From Muricomes intestini (GTDB taxonomy: Bacteria > Bacillota > Clostridia > Lachnospirales > Lachnospiraceae), in assembly GCF_004346165.1 (NCBI RefSeq), contig NZ_SLZZ01000012.1, forward strand, positions 1 to 64,000: a stretch of DNA of 64,000 nt, read 5' to 3'. Below, piece by piece: positions 1 to 9,419 of the stretch; the stretch's first letter is position 1; each line of letters begins with the position of its first letter. A program made the translations under genes and the position numbers. The notes under the pieces are model-generated. The model did no database searches. It saw only the letters and a list, made by a program, of their open reading frames with translations, and was not told where the DNA came from.

Positions 1-106
1 TCCATATGCTCCAGGCATTGGAAAAATAAGAAATAGAAAAAAGAGTGATTTCTTGAAATTAACACTTGACAAGAGGTCACTTCATAACAGAAAGGCGGAT
101 TTTGCA

Positions 107-1132
107 TTGAAAACAAGTGATTTTTATTATGATCTGCCCCAGGAGCTGATCGCTCAGGATCCACTGGAGGATCGGGCAGGTTCCCGCCTTCTTGTGCTAG
201 ATAAGAAGACAGGTAAAACAGAGCATCATATATTCCGCGATATTGCAGGATATCTTGAACCGGGAGACTGCCTTGTCATTAATGATACAAAAGTCATTCC
301 AGCCAGGTTAATCGGAGTCAAAGAGGACACCGGGGCAAAAATAGAGGTCCTGCTTTTGAAGAGGAAAGAAAATAACGTGTGGGAGACTCTGGTGAAGCCG
401 GGCAAAAAGGCAAGACCAGGCACCAGAATCAGTTTCGGGGATGGACTGCTGATGGGAGAAGTGATGGATGTGGTGGATGAAGGAAACCGTCTCATTCATT
501 TCAAGTACGAAGGAATTTTTGAAGAAATTCTGGATCAGCTCGGACAGATGCCTTTGCCGCCCTATATCACACATCAGCTGAAGGATAAGGACAGGTACAA
601 TACGGTATATGCTACTCATGAAGGGTCAGCGGCGGCCCCCACCGCGGGACTTCATTTTACTCCTGAATTACTGCAGAAAATCCAGGATAAAGGAGTAGAT
701 ATTGCACGGGTGACTCTCCATGTAGGGCTCGGTACATTCCGGCCTGTGAAGGTGAAAGAGGTGAAAGAACATCACATGCACTCTGAGTTTTACATTATTG
801 ATGAAGAGGCGGCAGAAAAAATAAATCGTGCCAAGGAAACCGGAAAACGTGTGATCTGCGTGGGAACTACAAGCTGCAGGACAATAGAAGCTGCGGCAGA
901 TGAAAACGGGTACCTGAAGGCCTGCAGCGGGTGGACAGAGATTTTCATTTATCCGGGATACCGCTTTAAGGTGTTGGACGGTCTTATTACAAACTTTCAT
1001 TTGCCCGAATCAACTTTGATTATGCTCGTCTCGGCACTGGCAGACAGGGAACATGTGCTGGCGGCGTATGAAGAGGCAGTGAAAGAGAAATATAGATTTT
1101 TCAGTTTTGGAGATGCTATGTTGATAGTATAG
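107..1132 (+). CDS. queA: S-adenosylmethionine:tRNA ribosyltransferase-isomerase QueA
   Basis: QueA transfers and isomerises the ribosyl moiety of AdoMet onto 7-aminomethyl-7-deazaguanine in tRNA, giving epoxyqueuosine in the cytoplasm. The protein shows the family start [16 protein letters not shown], the central [14 protein letters not shown] motif and a C-terminal [10 protein letters not shown] block, at about the usual length (341 aa). I chose the TTG at 107 because AGAAAGGCGG lies just upstream and the product then begins like other QueA proteins. An in-frame TTG at 53 would add 18 unrelated residues and has a weaker ribosome binding site. The short sequence before it (1-106) cannot be assigned to a gene. 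Family assignment is secure; the start is inferred. Confidence 0.95.
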   Translation: MKTSDFYYDLPQELIAQDPLEDRAGSRLLVLDKKTGKTEHHIFRDIAGYLEPGDCLVINDTKVIPARLIGVKEDTGAKIEVLLLKRKENNVWETLVKPGKKARPGTRISFGDGLLMGEVMDVVDEGNRLIHFKYEGIFEEILDQLGQMPLPPYITHQLKDKDRYNTVYATHEGSAAAPTAGLHFTPELLQKIQDKGVDIARVTLHVGLGTFRPVKVKEVKEHHMHSEFYIIDEEAAEKINRAKETGKRVICVGTTSCRTIEAAADENGYLKACSGWTEIFIYPGYRFKVLDGLITNFHLPESTLIMLVSALADREHVLAAYEEAVKEKYRFFSFGDAMLIV

Positions 1133-1325
1133 ACCCGTTTTCTAATAAATGTTGTACCAAAAAGGATTGAAAAAGCTTGCTGAAGCTGCATTGAAACAAA
1201 AGGTATTAAGACAATATTTAAATATGGTGTTGCTTTTAGCGGCAAAAAAGTAGAGATATCAGCCAAGTAATTTTTGTCATAAAAAGAGAAACACTCTCAT
1301 ATGTTGTTACATAGGGGGTGTTTTT
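1133..1325. other. Intergenic region with a possible 34-codon ORF and a hairpin at the next ribosome binding site
   Basis: A 34-codon open frame (ATG at 1149 to TAG at 1253) has no clear ribosome binding site and no recognisable family, so it is not called as a gene. At 1290-1325 AAACACTC and GGGGTGTTT can pair, placing the GGGGG ribosome binding site of the next gene in a weak hairpin. Confidence 0.3.
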
Positions 1326-2444
1326 GTGATATATGTGGTAAAACCCGGAGATACATTATATTCGATAGCCGAACAGACCCAGATTCCTGTTTGGAAGATT
1401 GCTTTTGATAATCAGCTGAGCGGACAGCCAAATCTGGTGGTGGGGCAGTCACTTCTCCTGCTTGATGTGGATGAGTCCGGAAGTATAAGAGATAATTTGT
1501 ATGTTACGGGATATGCTTATCCCTTTATTGAGCGGTCTATTTTGGATCAGACATTTCTGGCGCTCAATGAGCTGCTTGTGTTTTCTTATGGATTTACATT
1601 CACAGGCGAGCTTGTCCCCCCGTATCAGGATGATTTATGGATGATTGAAGCTGCATGGGAGAACGGAGTCAAGCCAATGCTTGTACTGACGCCATTTGCA
1701 AATGGTACGTTCAATAATCAGCTTGTGAAAGTGCTTGCCGAGAATATAGAAATTCAACAGACTCTGATTGCAAACCTGCTGGCAACAGTGCAGGAAAAAG
1801 GATATGCAGGAGTGGATGTTGACTTTGAATACATTTTGCCTGAGGATCGTGTGGGGTATGCAGAATTTGTGGGCAGAGTGAGAGAAACCATGAATGTAAA
1901 TGGCTATAAAGTGTCTGTGGCACTGGCTCCAAAGACATCTGCAGGACAGGAAGGACTGCTTTATGAAGGGATGGATTATGCACTGCTGAGTGCAAATGCA
2001 GACAATGTGTTTCTTATGACTTACGAATGGGGATATACCTACAGTGAGCCCATGGCAGTGGCACCGATTAACATGGTGCAAAGGGTGGTGGAATATGCCT
2101 TGACAGAGATGCCGGCTGAAAAAATAATTATGGGAATACCAAATTATGGATATGATTGGCCGCTTCCCTATGAGAAAGGAATCACAAGAGCAAGATTGAT
2201 AGGAAATGTGGAGGCTGTGCAGATTGCGGCAGAGAACGGGGCAGAAATACAATTTTCAGATATTGCCCAAACCCCCTTCTTTACGTACACAAGGGAAGGG
2301 ATTTCCCATGAAGTATGGTTTGAAGATGTGCGCAGTATTGAGGCAAAAATCAATCTGGCAAAAGAGTATAACCTCTGGGGTGTGGGATATTGGAATCTAA
2401 TGCGGCCGTTTAGAGCAAACTGGCTGCTTTTGGAGAAGGGATAG
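1326..2444 (+). CDS. LysM domain plus GH18 glycosidase, YaaH/SleL-like
   Basis: This is a probable cell-wall or spore-cortex glycosidase. Residues 3-46 form one LysM peptidoglycan-binding module (YVVKPGDTLYSIAEQ). The rest is a glycoside hydrolase family 18 barrel with the catalytic DVDFE block at residues 164-168, so Glu168 is the expected acid. This architecture matches the spore-lytic N-acetylglucosaminidases YaaH/SleL. No signal peptide precedes the LysM, as in several spore enzymes. The GTG start at 1326 is preceded by AGGGGGTG. A role in germination or cortex lysis is inferred from the family only; a vegetative wall role remains possible. Confidence 0.85.
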   Translation: MIYVVKPGDTLYSIAEQTQIPVWKIAFDNQLSGQPNLVVGQSLLLLDVDESGSIRDNLYVTGYAYPFIERSILDQTFLALNELLVFSYGFTFTGELVPPYQDDLWMIEAAWENGVKPMLVLTPFANGTFNNQLVKVLAENIEIQQTLIANLLATVQEKGYAGVDVDFEYILPEDRVGYAEFVGRVRETMNVNGYKVSVALAPKTSAGQEGLLYEGMDYALLSANADNVFLMTYEWGYTYSEPMAVAPINMVQRVVEYALTEMPAEKIIMGIPNYGYDWPLPYEKGITRARLIGNVEAVQIAAENGAEIQFSDIAQTPFFTYTREGISHEVWFEDVRSIEAKINLAKEYNLWGVGYWNLMRPFRANWLLLEKG

Positions 2445-2560
2445 AATACACGAATTAGTCTGGGCTTCTTTGGCTTGCATCTGTTTATAGGAAGCCCATT
2501 AAATACATACAGTTAAAGCTCGTGGAAATTAAATATAGATATAGGCAAAAAATAAATATA

Positions 2561-2598
2561 TTGACATTTATCTATTTAAGTTATATATTAAATATAGA
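2561..2598 (+). promoter_or_regulatory. arsR promoter with overlapping dyad operator
   Basis: TTGACA (2561-2566) and TATATT (2584-2589) are separated by 17 bp. An imperfect dyad, TCTATTTAA and TTAAATATAGA (2571-2598), covers the -10 box. An AT-rich dyad over the promoter is typical of ArsR autoregulation. Confidence 0.75.
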
Positions 2599-2622
2599 AA
2601 AAATTCTATGTGAGGTCATTCT

Positions 2623-2940
2623 ATGGAGCAAAAGTACATTCAGAATGCAAAAGTATTAAAGGCTTTGTCTGATCCAAAGAGATTACGGATTATTGATATG
2701 CTTTCTTGCGGTGAAATGTGTGCCTGCAAGATTCTGGAAGAATTCCATATTACACAGCCAACGCTTTCCCACGATATGAAAGTGTTGATGGATGCAGGTA
2801 TTGTGGATGCAAGACCGGAGGGAAAGTGGATGTATTACTCTCTAAACAATAATAACCTGCAAGTCTTCTATAAACAGTTGGGAGAAATGTTTTCCAACAC
2901 TCCTGATTGTATTTGCCATCGGAAAAGCGATAGCGAATAA
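2623..2940 (+). CDS. arsR: ArsR-family metalloregulator
   Basis: This 105-aa winged-helix repressor probably senses As(III)/Sb(III) and represses its own operon. The segment CGEMCACKILEEF has the CxC ligand arrangement at the start of the recognition region, as in classical ArsR, followed by the helix-turn-helix ITQPTLSHDMKVLMDAGIV and the wing EGKWMYYSL. C-terminal cysteines (CIC) could add a ligand. It is the first gene of arsR-arsD-arsA and lies behind a strong promoter with a dyad, which supports negative autoregulation. Confidence 0.92.
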   Translation: MEQKYIQNAKVLKALSDPKRLRIIDMLSCGEMCACKILEEFHITQPTLSHDMKVLMDAGIVDARPEGKWMYYSLNNNNLQVFYKQLGEMFSNTPDCICHRKSDSE

Positions 2941-3044
2941 AGTTGTTCTCATCACTGTTGTCGGTGCTGTTTCTCTGAGGAATATATACCGACAAAAAAA
3001 CCAACAAAGCATAGAAAAAATTCAATATGAAAGAAGGTATTCTT

Positions 3045-3422
3045 ATGAAAACAATGCAAATTTTTGAACCTGCCATGTGCTGCCCGACCGGTCTTTGTGG
3101 AGTAGGGGTTGATCCTGAGCTGCTTCGCATTTCTACGGTACTGGATACATTGAAAAAGCATGGCATAACTGTTGACCGATTTAATCTTAACAGTGCACCT
3201 GATGAGTTTGTGGATAATAAGGTTGTAAATGACTTTCTCAATGATAAGGGAGCAGATTGTTTGCCTGTCATCTTACTGGACGGAGAAATCATTCTGACTG
3301 GGAAATATCCCACTAATGCAGAATTTACTGAGTGGATGGGTGTGCCTGCAGAACTGTTAGAAAAACCTGCGGAAAAAGCACAACAAAGTGATAGTTGCTG
3401 TTGCCAGGAGGGATGCTGCTAA
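3045..3422 (+). CDS. arsD: Arsenic metallochaperone ArsD
   Basis: ArsD hands As(III) to the ArsA ATPase. From the ATG at 3045 the protein begins MKTMQIFEPAMCCPTGLCG, with the three conserved cysteines at 12, 13 and 18. The tail carries extra vicinal cysteines (SCCCQEGCC). I prefer 3045 to the upstream ATG at 3027 because AGAAGG lies 7 nt before it and family members start this way. The stop is separated by one base from the arsA start, indicating translational coupling. Confidence 0.93.
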   Translation: MKTMQIFEPAMCCPTGLCGVGVDPELLRISTVLDTLKKHGITVDRFNLNSAPDEFVDNKVVNDFLNDKGADCLPVILLDGEIILTGKYPTNAEFTEWMGVPAELLEKPAEKAQQSDSCCCQEGCC

Positions 3423-3423
3423 T

Positions 3424-5160
3424 ATGAATATATTTGATCCTGACTGTATTAAGTTTACAAAGTATCTTTTCTATACCGGCAAAGGCGGCGTTGGTAAAAC
3501 CAGTGTTGCCTGTGCCACCGCTGTATCGCTGGCAGACAGCGGAAAGCGAGTATTACTAATTAGTACCGATCCGGCTTCAAACTTACAGGACGTTTTCTCA
3601 ATGCAGTTAACAAATAAGGGGACACCGATTCCTGATGTGCCTAACATGGTTGTGGCGAATCTCGACCCTGTACAAGCAGCCGCTGAGTATCGGGAAAATG
3701 TTATTACACCCTATCGAGGCAAACTTCCTGACACCGTACTTGCCAACATGGAAGAACAACTATCTGGTTCCTGTACTGTTGAAATTGCAGCCTTTAATGA
3801 ATTTTCCAATTTTATCACAGATGGAAAGATACAACAGAAATACGACCATATCATCTTTGACACCGCCCCCACGGGTCATACACTGCGCATGCTGCAGCTT
3901 CCGTCTGCATGGAGCAACTTTATCAGTGAAAGTACCCACGGAGCTTCTTGTCTGGGGCAGCTGTCCGGACTGGAAAGTAAAAAGGCAGTTTACAGACAAG
4001 CGATGGAAACTCTGGCAGATGGAAAACTAACCACATTAATACTTGTGACACGTCCTGAAACAGCGCCATTTAAGGAAGCAGCGCGTGCTTTGGATGAACT
4101 TTCCACACTAGGCATTCACAATCAGATGCTTATTATCAATGGTATACTGACCGAATATAGCGATACACTTTCATACAGTCTGTATGAGAAACAGCAGCGT
4201 GCGATGAAGAGGATACCGGAAAGCCTGAAGGTGCTTCCCTGTTATACGGTACCTCTGCGTGCATATAATGTTACGGGTCTGGAGAATGTACGTGCCTTGC
4301 TAGAAGCTGACCATGTGACTATACGCACGGAGACACTGAATACCATTCATGTTCCTACATTAAGCCATGTGATTGATGAGCTGACTGTAAACGGCAAACG
4401 TGTTATTTTTACGATGGGTAAGGGTGGCGTAGGAAAAACTACGGTTGCCGCTGCTGTCGCATTAGGACTTGCAAAACGTGGAGAAAAGGTTCATCTTGCA
4501 ACCACAGACCCTGCTGCACATCTGAAATTTGTATTAGATGAAAACTGTGGTATTGCCATGAGTCATGTCGATGAGGCCGCAGAGCTGAAAAAATATCAGT
4601 CTGAAGTGCTTGACAAGGCCCGCGCGTCTGGTATGAGCAATGAGGATATTGCCTATATTGAGGAAGACTTACGTTCTCCTTGCACACAGGAAATTGCTGT
4701 ATTCCGTGCATTTGCGGAAATTGTAGATAAGGCTGACGATCAAGTAGTAGTGATTGATACTGCACCTACCGGGCACACCCTGCTCTTGCTGGAATCTACA
4801 CAAAGTTATAATCATGAAATCCAGCGTACAAAAGGCGAGATTCCTGAATCGGTTATAAAACTTCTGCCGCGGCTGAAATCTGATGAAACGGAGGTGCTTA
4901 TTGTAACTCTGCCTGAAGCAACCCCTGTTTATGAAGCGCTGCGTTTAGAAGAAGATTTAAAAAGGGCAGGCATTGCCGCCAGATGGTGGATTGTTGATCA
5001 ATCTCTTTATGGAACAAAGACAACCAACCCAATACTGAAAGCAAAAGCAGAGAATGAGGTGGAATGGCTCAATCGCATCAATGAACATGCAGACGGAAAA
5101 TTCGCACTGATTGCTTGGAATGCTAAGGATATTAAAGGTGAGCGTCTATTATCATTATAA
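3424..5160 (+). CDS. arsA: Arsenite-transporting ATPase ArsA
   Basis: ArsA is the soluble ATPase that energises the ArsB/Acr3 arsenite pump. It has two homologous halves, each with a P-loop: GKGGVGKT near residues 19-26 and a second GKGGVGKTT near residue 330. The three metal-binding cysteines of the family are visible in LSGSCTVEIAAF, GASCLGQLSGLE and RSPCTQEIAVF. DTAPTGHT switch motifs occur in both halves. The ATG at 3424 follows AGGAGG. No arsB or acr3 gene follows; the next gene is an amino-acid transporter behind its own promoter. The pump must be elsewhere, or the cluster has lost it. Confidence 0.95.
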   Translation: MNIFDPDCIKFTKYLFYTGKGGVGKTSVACATAVSLADSGKRVLLISTDPASNLQDVFSMQLTNKGTPIPDVPNMVVANLDPVQAAAEYRENVITPYRGKLPDTVLANMEEQLSGSCTVEIAAFNEFSNFITDGKIQQKYDHIIFDTAPTGHTLRMLQLPSAWSNFISESTHGASCLGQLSGLESKKAVYRQAMETLADGKLTTLILVTRPETAPFKEAARALDELSTLGIHNQMLIINGILTEYSDTLSYSLYEKQQRAMKRIPESLKVLPCYTVPLRAYNVTGLENVRALLEADHVTIRTETLNTIHVPTLSHVIDELTVNGKRVIFTMGKGGVGKTTVAAAVALGLAKRGEKVHLATTDPAAHLKFVLDENCGIAMSHVDEAAELKKYQSEVLDKARASGMSNEDIAYIEEDLRSPCTQEIAVFRAFAEIVDKADDQVVVIDTAPTGHTLLLLESTQSYNHEIQRTKGEIPESVIKLLPRLKSDETEVLIVTLPEATPVYEALRLEEDLKRAGIAARWWIVDQSLYGTKTTNPILKAKAENEVEWLNRINEHADGKFALIAWNAKDIKGERLLSL

Positions 5161-5199
5161 GGTGCAGTGATGGTTAAAGTTCCATTTATTAATTTTCTA

Positions 5200-5228
5200 T
5201 TGACAATAACTTTGAAAGACTGTAGAAT
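5200..5228 (+). promoter_or_regulatory. Promoter of the lysine-riboswitch transcript
   Basis: TTGACA (5200-5205), a 17-bp spacer and TAGAAT (5223-5228) lie about 30 nt before the riboswitch. Confidence 0.75.
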
Positions 5229-5261
5229 TTATAAGAAAAAAGAATATGTGAAACACCTCAT

Positions 5262-5410
5262 TGTTTGAGGTAGAGGTTGCGAGGCTTATTAACGCTGTGG
5301 AGTGAAGAGACATGTAGAAGCAGAACTAGGAAGCATCGCCGAAATCAGGTGGTATCTCTTTTGCCTTCTGGTTGGGACATAAGTAAAGAGCTTATGGACT
5401 GTCTTAGTTT
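5262..5410 (+). ncRNA. Lysine riboswitch (L-box)
   Basis: Conserved L-box blocks occur in order: GTAGAGGTTGCGAGG, GGAAG, the invariant GCCGAA, CTGGTTGGG and GGACTGTC. It lies upstream of an amino-acid ABC transporter and is followed by a terminator hairpin, so it should repress by attenuation when lysine is abundant. Aptamer limits are approximate. Confidence 0.88.
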
Positions 5411-5457
5411 TAGAGACTAAGTTGCGCTATGTTTTACAAATAGGTGAAGAAGAATTA

Positions 5458-5491
5458 AGCGCTTTTGGTTTTCCGAAAGACGCTTTTTTAA
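5458..5491 (+). terminator. Riboswitch-controlled intrinsic terminator
   Basis: AGCG...UUUU pairs with AAA...CGCU, followed by a run of T at 5484-5490. It lies between the lysine aptamer and the transporter gene and is the probable expression platform. Confidence 0.7.
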
Positions 5492-5549
5492 ATTTACGGC
5501 AACTTTGTTTCCGTCATAAACTGATGGTTTCATTGAAAAGGAGAAAAGG

Positions 5550-7109
5550 ATGAAGAAGAAGGTATCAATTCTGTCATTGGTGCTGCTATTGCTGGCATGT
5601 GTGCCGGGATTGACAAATGAAGTACAGGCGCAGGGAACGGAGCAAAAGGAATTCCGTGTAGGAATGGAGGCCGGGTATGCTCCGTTTAACTGGACACAGA
5701 ATACGGATGAAAGCGGGGCTGTGCCGATTGATGGAGACAAATCCTATGCCGGTGGTTATGATGTAGAAATTGCCAAACGTATTGCAGACAAACTGGGACG
5801 AAAGCTGGTTATTGTAAAGACGGAGTGGGACGGTCTGCCTCCGGCACTGCAGTCCGGTAAAATCGACGCGATTATTGCCGGTATGTCTCCCACAGAGGAG
5901 CGAAAAAAACAGATTGATTTTACAGATGTGTATTATGAGTCAAACCTGGTAATGGTCACCAAAGCGGACAGTGAATATGCAAAGGCAAAAAGTTTGGATG
6001 ACTTTTCCGGTGCAAAGGTTACAGCACAGCTTAATACGTTCCACTATACAGTTATTAATCAGATTCCAGGCGTAAAGATGCAGGAAGCTATGGATAATTT
6101 TCCGGCTATGAGAGTAGCCCTTGAGTCAGGAACAATTGACGGATATGTCAGTGAAAGGCCGGAGGGAGTCACTGCCGAGAGCGTTAATCCAAAGCTGAAG
6201 ATGATAGAATTTACTGCGGAAAACGGATTTCAGACAAGTCCTGATGACACTGCGGTTGCAATTGGTATGCGAAAAGGTGATCCTGACGTAGCTGCCATTA
6301 ATGAAATTCTGGCCGGGATTTCAAAAGATGAGCGTTTAAAGATTATGGATGAGGCTATTGAAAATCAGCCCGCATCAGAAGAAGACACAGGCAGCCCTAT
6401 CCTGAAAATTTTGAATCAAAATGGAATGCTGTTCTTAAGAGGAACGGGAATGACTATGTTTTTGGCTCTGGCAGGAACTATTTTGGGCGGTCTGATTGGC
6501 CTTTTGGTTGGTGTTTACCGCACAATACCAATATCAGATAAAAAGAGTAAGAGAATATTTCAAAAGCTTTTCGGCTGGCTTTTGAATGTGTATGTAGAAG
6601 TATTTAGAGGAACGCCTATGATTGTACAGTCCGCTGTCATTTATTATGGTACAGCGCTATTGTTTGGGTTTGACCTGAATCGTACCGCGGCAGCCCTTTT
6701 CATTGTGTCAATCAATACCGGAGCCTACATGTCCGAGATTGTCCGGGGAGGTATCTTTGCTGTAGATACAGGGCAGTTTGAGGCTGCGCAGGCAATCGGA
6801 ATGACCCACGGCCAAACGATGCGAAAGGTAGTAGTTCCTCAGGTACTGCGAAACATTTTGCCGGCAACAGGAAATGAATTTGTTATCAATATCAAGGATA
6901 CTTCTGTGTTGAGTATTATTTCCGTTACGGAACTGTTTTTCCAAGGAAAATCGGCGGCAGGAGCAAATTATATGTTCTTCCAGACTTATTTTATTATCTG
7001 CGTGATTTACTTTGTGCTGACCTTCAGCGTAACAAGGATTCTGCGCCTGGTTGAGAAGAAACTGGACGGACCGCAGGACTATGTACCTATTGCAGTGGAG
7101 GAAGAGTAG
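5550..7109 (+). CDS. Polar amino-acid ABC transporter: substrate-binding domain fused to permease
   Basis: This 519-aa protein carries an N-terminal hydrophobic signal segment (LLLLAC could act as a lipobox), a type-3 periplasmic-binding-like domain at about residues 35-275 (FRVGMEAGYAPFNW, GYDVEIAKRIADKL) and a HisM/GlnP-type permease at about 290-510 with the EAAQAIGMTHGQT loop that contacts the ATPase. Fused binding protein-permeases are common in Firmicutes. The lysine riboswitch upstream makes lysine the likely substrate. This is inference; homologues also carry glutamine, arginine or cystine. It forms an operon with the ATPase 12 bp downstream. Confidence 0.9.
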   Translation: MKKKVSILSLVLLLLACVPGLTNEVQAQGTEQKEFRVGMEAGYAPFNWTQNTDESGAVPIDGDKSYAGGYDVEIAKRIADKLGRKLVIVKTEWDGLPPALQSGKIDAIIAGMSPTEERKKQIDFTDVYYESNLVMVTKADSEYAKAKSLDDFSGAKVTAQLNTFHYTVINQIPGVKMQEAMDNFPAMRVALESGTIDGYVSERPEGVTAESVNPKLKMIEFTAENGFQTSPDDTAVAIGMRKGDPDVAAINEILAGISKDERLKIMDEAIENQPASEEDTGSPILKILNQNGMLFLRGTGMTMFLALAGTILGGLIGLLVGVYRTIPISDKKSKRIFQKLFGWLLNVYVEVFRGTPMIVQSAVIYYGTALLFGFDLNRTAAALFIVSINTGAYMSEIVRGGIFAVDTGQFEAAQAIGMTHGQTMRKVVVPQVLRNILPATGNEFVINIKDTSVLSIISVTELFFQGKSAAGANYMFFQTYFIICVIYFVLTFSVTRILRLVEKKLDGPQDYVPIAVEEE

Positions 7110-7121
7110 AAAGGAGCAGAA

Positions 7122-7868
7122 ATGTCAGAAATTATTAACATAGAACATTTGAAAAAGAGCTTTGGCCAAAACGAAGTTCTGAAAGATATTGACCTTATGG
7201 TCGACAAGGGTGAGGTAGTAACAATTATCGGATCCTCAGGCTCAGGTAAATCCACACTGCTTCGATGTATTAATCTGTTGGAAAAGCCGAATGGTGGGAA
7301 GATTTATTATAAAGATGAAAATGTGCTGGCACCGAATTATAATCTGCCCAAATACCGCACCCACTTAGGCATGGTATTTCAGCAATTTAATCTTTTTAAT
7401 AACATGAACGTTTTGGAAAACTGCATGACCGGCCAGGTGACAGTATTAAAAAAATCCCGGGAAGAGGCGAAGAAAACCGCTCTTGAAAACTTGAAAAAGG
7501 TCGGTATGGAGAGATTTATTGATGCCAAGCCATCACAGCTTTCCGGCGGCCAGAAGCAGAGGGTCGCAATTGGGCGCGCCCTGTCTATGGATCCTGACGT
7601 GATGCTGTTTGACGAACCAACGTCAGCGCTCGATCCTGAGATGGTCGGTGAAGTACTAAAGACAATGAAAGACCTGGCACATACAGGGCTTACTATGATA
7701 ATTGTCACTCATGAAATGGCATTTGCCAAAGATGTTTCCGACCGGGTTATCTTCATGGATAAAGGTGTTATTGCAGAGACCGGCACGGCAGAAGACATAT
7801 TTGTTCATCCGAAAGAAGAACGCACAAGACAATTTCTGCAGAGGATTCTGAACGTTTCAGAGGAATAA
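7122..7868 (+). CDS. Amino-acid ABC transporter ATPase, GlnQ/HisP type
   Basis: This is the ATP-binding subunit partnering the upstream binding-permease fusion, presumably for lysine uptake. Walker [10 protein letters not shown], signature [15 protein letters not shown], Walker [13 protein letters not shown] and the H-loop VTHEM are all intact at the family length of 248 aa. The start follows AAAGGAG. A terminator follows at 7896. Confidence 0.95.
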   Translation: MSEIINIEHLKKSFGQNEVLKDIDLMVDKGEVVTIIGSSGSGKSTLLRCINLLEKPNGGKIYYKDENVLAPNYNLPKYRTHLGMVFQQFNLFNNMNVLENCMTGQVTVLKKSREEAKKTALENLKKVGMERFIDAKPSQLSGGQKQRVAIGRALSMDPDVMLFDEPTSALDPEMVGEVLKTMKDLAHTGLTMIIVTHEMAFAKDVSDRVIFMDKGVIAETGTAEDIFVHPKEERTRQFLQRILNVSEE

Positions 7869-7895
7869 AGTCAGAATATTCTGAAAATGGCCGGC

Positions 7896-7916
7896 AAAAG
7901 GGTCAGACCCCTTTTT
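7896..7916 (+). terminator. Intrinsic terminator after the lysine-type transporter operon
   Basis: AAAGGGT and ACCCCTTT pair around a short loop, followed by a T run. Confidence 0.65.
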
Positions 7917-7934
7917 CACTTTTTCAAAAAGTCC

Positions 7935-7963
7935 TTGACAAATGTGATTAGGGAAATTACAAT
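7935..7963 (+). promoter_or_regulatory. Promoter of the T-box transcript
   Basis: TTGACA (7935-7940) and TACAAT (7958-7963) with a 17-bp spacer stand about 15-20 nt before the T-box leader. Confidence 0.78.
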
Positions 7964-7979
7964 AGAAGTTATCAAAAGC

Positions 7980-8252
7980 AAAACCGATGAGAAAGAGAAG
8001 TAAGTTTTAAAAGAAATCACAGAGAGCAGCAGGGGATGAGATTGCTGCATGGATTTTAATTCTGAATGGACTTTCGAGGGCGGCCTGAAATGAGAAGAGT
8101 AGGCGCCGTCGGGAACCAAACCCGTTATCAATGAGGAACGTATGTAGTACGTGATAAAGTGGACAATTCGTCAATTTGAGTGGTACCGCGGATAATAAAA
8201 CTGTATTTTATTACCGTCTCAAGCTATTAGCTTGAGGCGGTTTTCTTTTTTT
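7980..8252 (+). ncRNA. T-box leader, probable tryptophan specifier
   Basis: The diagnostic T-box sequence GAGTGGTACCGCGG stands at 8178-8191, followed by a strong terminator: CCGTCTCAAGC pairs with GCTTGAGGCGG (8214-8240) and a T run follows. The specifier region reads GAA TGG A near 8069, so the codon is probably UGG (Trp). The downstream genes are a TrpXYZ-type transporter, which fits. Uncharged tRNA(Trp) would be expected to favour antitermination. The specifier call rests on alignment by eye. Confidence 0.85.
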
Positions 8253-8345
8253 ACAAGCTTACCTCAAAAAGAATCCACGTAGTCGGCTCCTTTGCTTTTG
8301 GACCATATTGGGAAAATAAAGATAGAAGAAAAGGAGAACCTAATT

Positions 8346-9365
8346 ATGAAAAAGAAAGTATTGGCAGTAGTTTTGGCGGCCGTTATGGCTATGGGCCTTG
8401 CGGCATGCGGGAGCAGAGAAGATGCGAAAGAGAGCAAAACAGGCGATGAAAAGACCTATACGGTCGGCATTTCCCAGTTTGCGGAGCACGGGTCATTGGA
8501 TAACTGCAGAGAAGGATTTATTGAAGGCTTGAAAGAGAGCGGCTTTGAGGAAGGGAAAAACCTGAAGGTGGAAGTGAAGAATGCAGCGGCAGACCAGGGG
8601 ACGGCAAAACAAATCAGCGATGCATTTGTATCTGACAAGGCAGATTTAATCTGTGGAATTGCGACACCAAGTGCACAGGCGGCATATAACTCTGCAATGA
8701 ATACAGATATTCCAGTTATTTTCACTGCAGTAACAGACCCAAAAGCAGCAAAACTTGCAAATGAAGATGGGACCCCGGCAGGAGAAGTTACAGGAACGAG
8801 TGACGAACTGCCGATTAAGAAGCAGCTGGAAATGATTCACAAGGTCCTTCCGGATGCAAAGAAAGTAGGAATACTTTATACTACAAGTGAAGTGAATTCT
8901 GTTTCTGCAATTAAAACATATGAAAAGCTTGCAGGAGACTATGGGATTACAATTGTAACAAAAGGGGTTTCCCAGACAGCGGATATATCATTGGCAGCAG
9001 ATGAAATTCTGAGTGAAGTGGACTGCCTGACAAATCTGACGGACAATACCGTGGTGAATTCATTGGCAACAATTCTTGACAAGGCAAATGAGAAGAAGAT
9101 TCCTGTCTTCGCAAGTGAGGTTGAGCAGGTGAAACTGGGATGCGTTGCAGCGGAAGGAATTGATTATATTGCCCTTGGAAAACAGACCGGGAAAATGGCA
9201 GCTGAAGTGTTAAAGGGAGAAAAGAAAGCATCTGAAATGAAATATGAGACGATTTCTGAACCGGGACTGTATGTAAATACAAAAGCAGCAAAAGACCTGG
9301 GAATTACTTTAGACGAAGAATTTGTAAAGAGTGCAGTAGAAAGCTTTGACAGCATTTCGAAATAA
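8346..9365 (+). CDS. trpX: ABC transporter substrate-binding lipoprotein, TrpX-like (ABC_sub_bind family)
   Basis: The lipoprotein signal MKKKVLAVVLAAVMAMGLAAC has an LAAC lipobox. The mature part is the ABC_sub_bind fold (YTVGISQFAEHGSLDNCREGF, ICGIATPSAQAA, PVIFTAVTDP). The ATG at 8346 has AAGGAG upstream; an earlier in-frame ATG at 8292 would destroy the signal peptide. With the permease and ATPase downstream and a Trp-type T-box upstream, tryptophan or a precursor is the likely substrate. The family alone does not fix substrate. Confidence 0.88.
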   Translation: MKKKVLAVVLAAVMAMGLAACGSREDAKESKTGDEKTYTVGISQFAEHGSLDNCREGFIEGLKESGFEEGKNLKVEVKNAAADQGTAKQISDAFVSDKADLICGIATPSAQAAYNSAMNTDIPVIFTAVTDPKAAKLANEDGTPAGEVTGTSDELPIKKQLEMIHKVLPDAKKVGILYTTSEVNSVSAIKTYEKLAGDYGITIVTKGVSQTADISLAADEILSEVDCLTNLTDNTVVNSLATILDKANEKKIPVFASEVEQVKLGCVAAEGIDYIALGKQTGKMAAEVLKGEKKASEMKYETISEPGLYVNTKAAKDLGITLDEEFVKSAVESFDSISK

Positions 9366-9419
9366 GACACCTTACAGTAGGGTGTGATATAAAAAGAGAT
9401 AGGAAACCGGAGGAAGATT

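Noticed and set aside
1149-1253. 34-codon gene between queA and the LysM gene
   Set aside because: No ribosome binding site and no recognisable similarity; kept only as a note.
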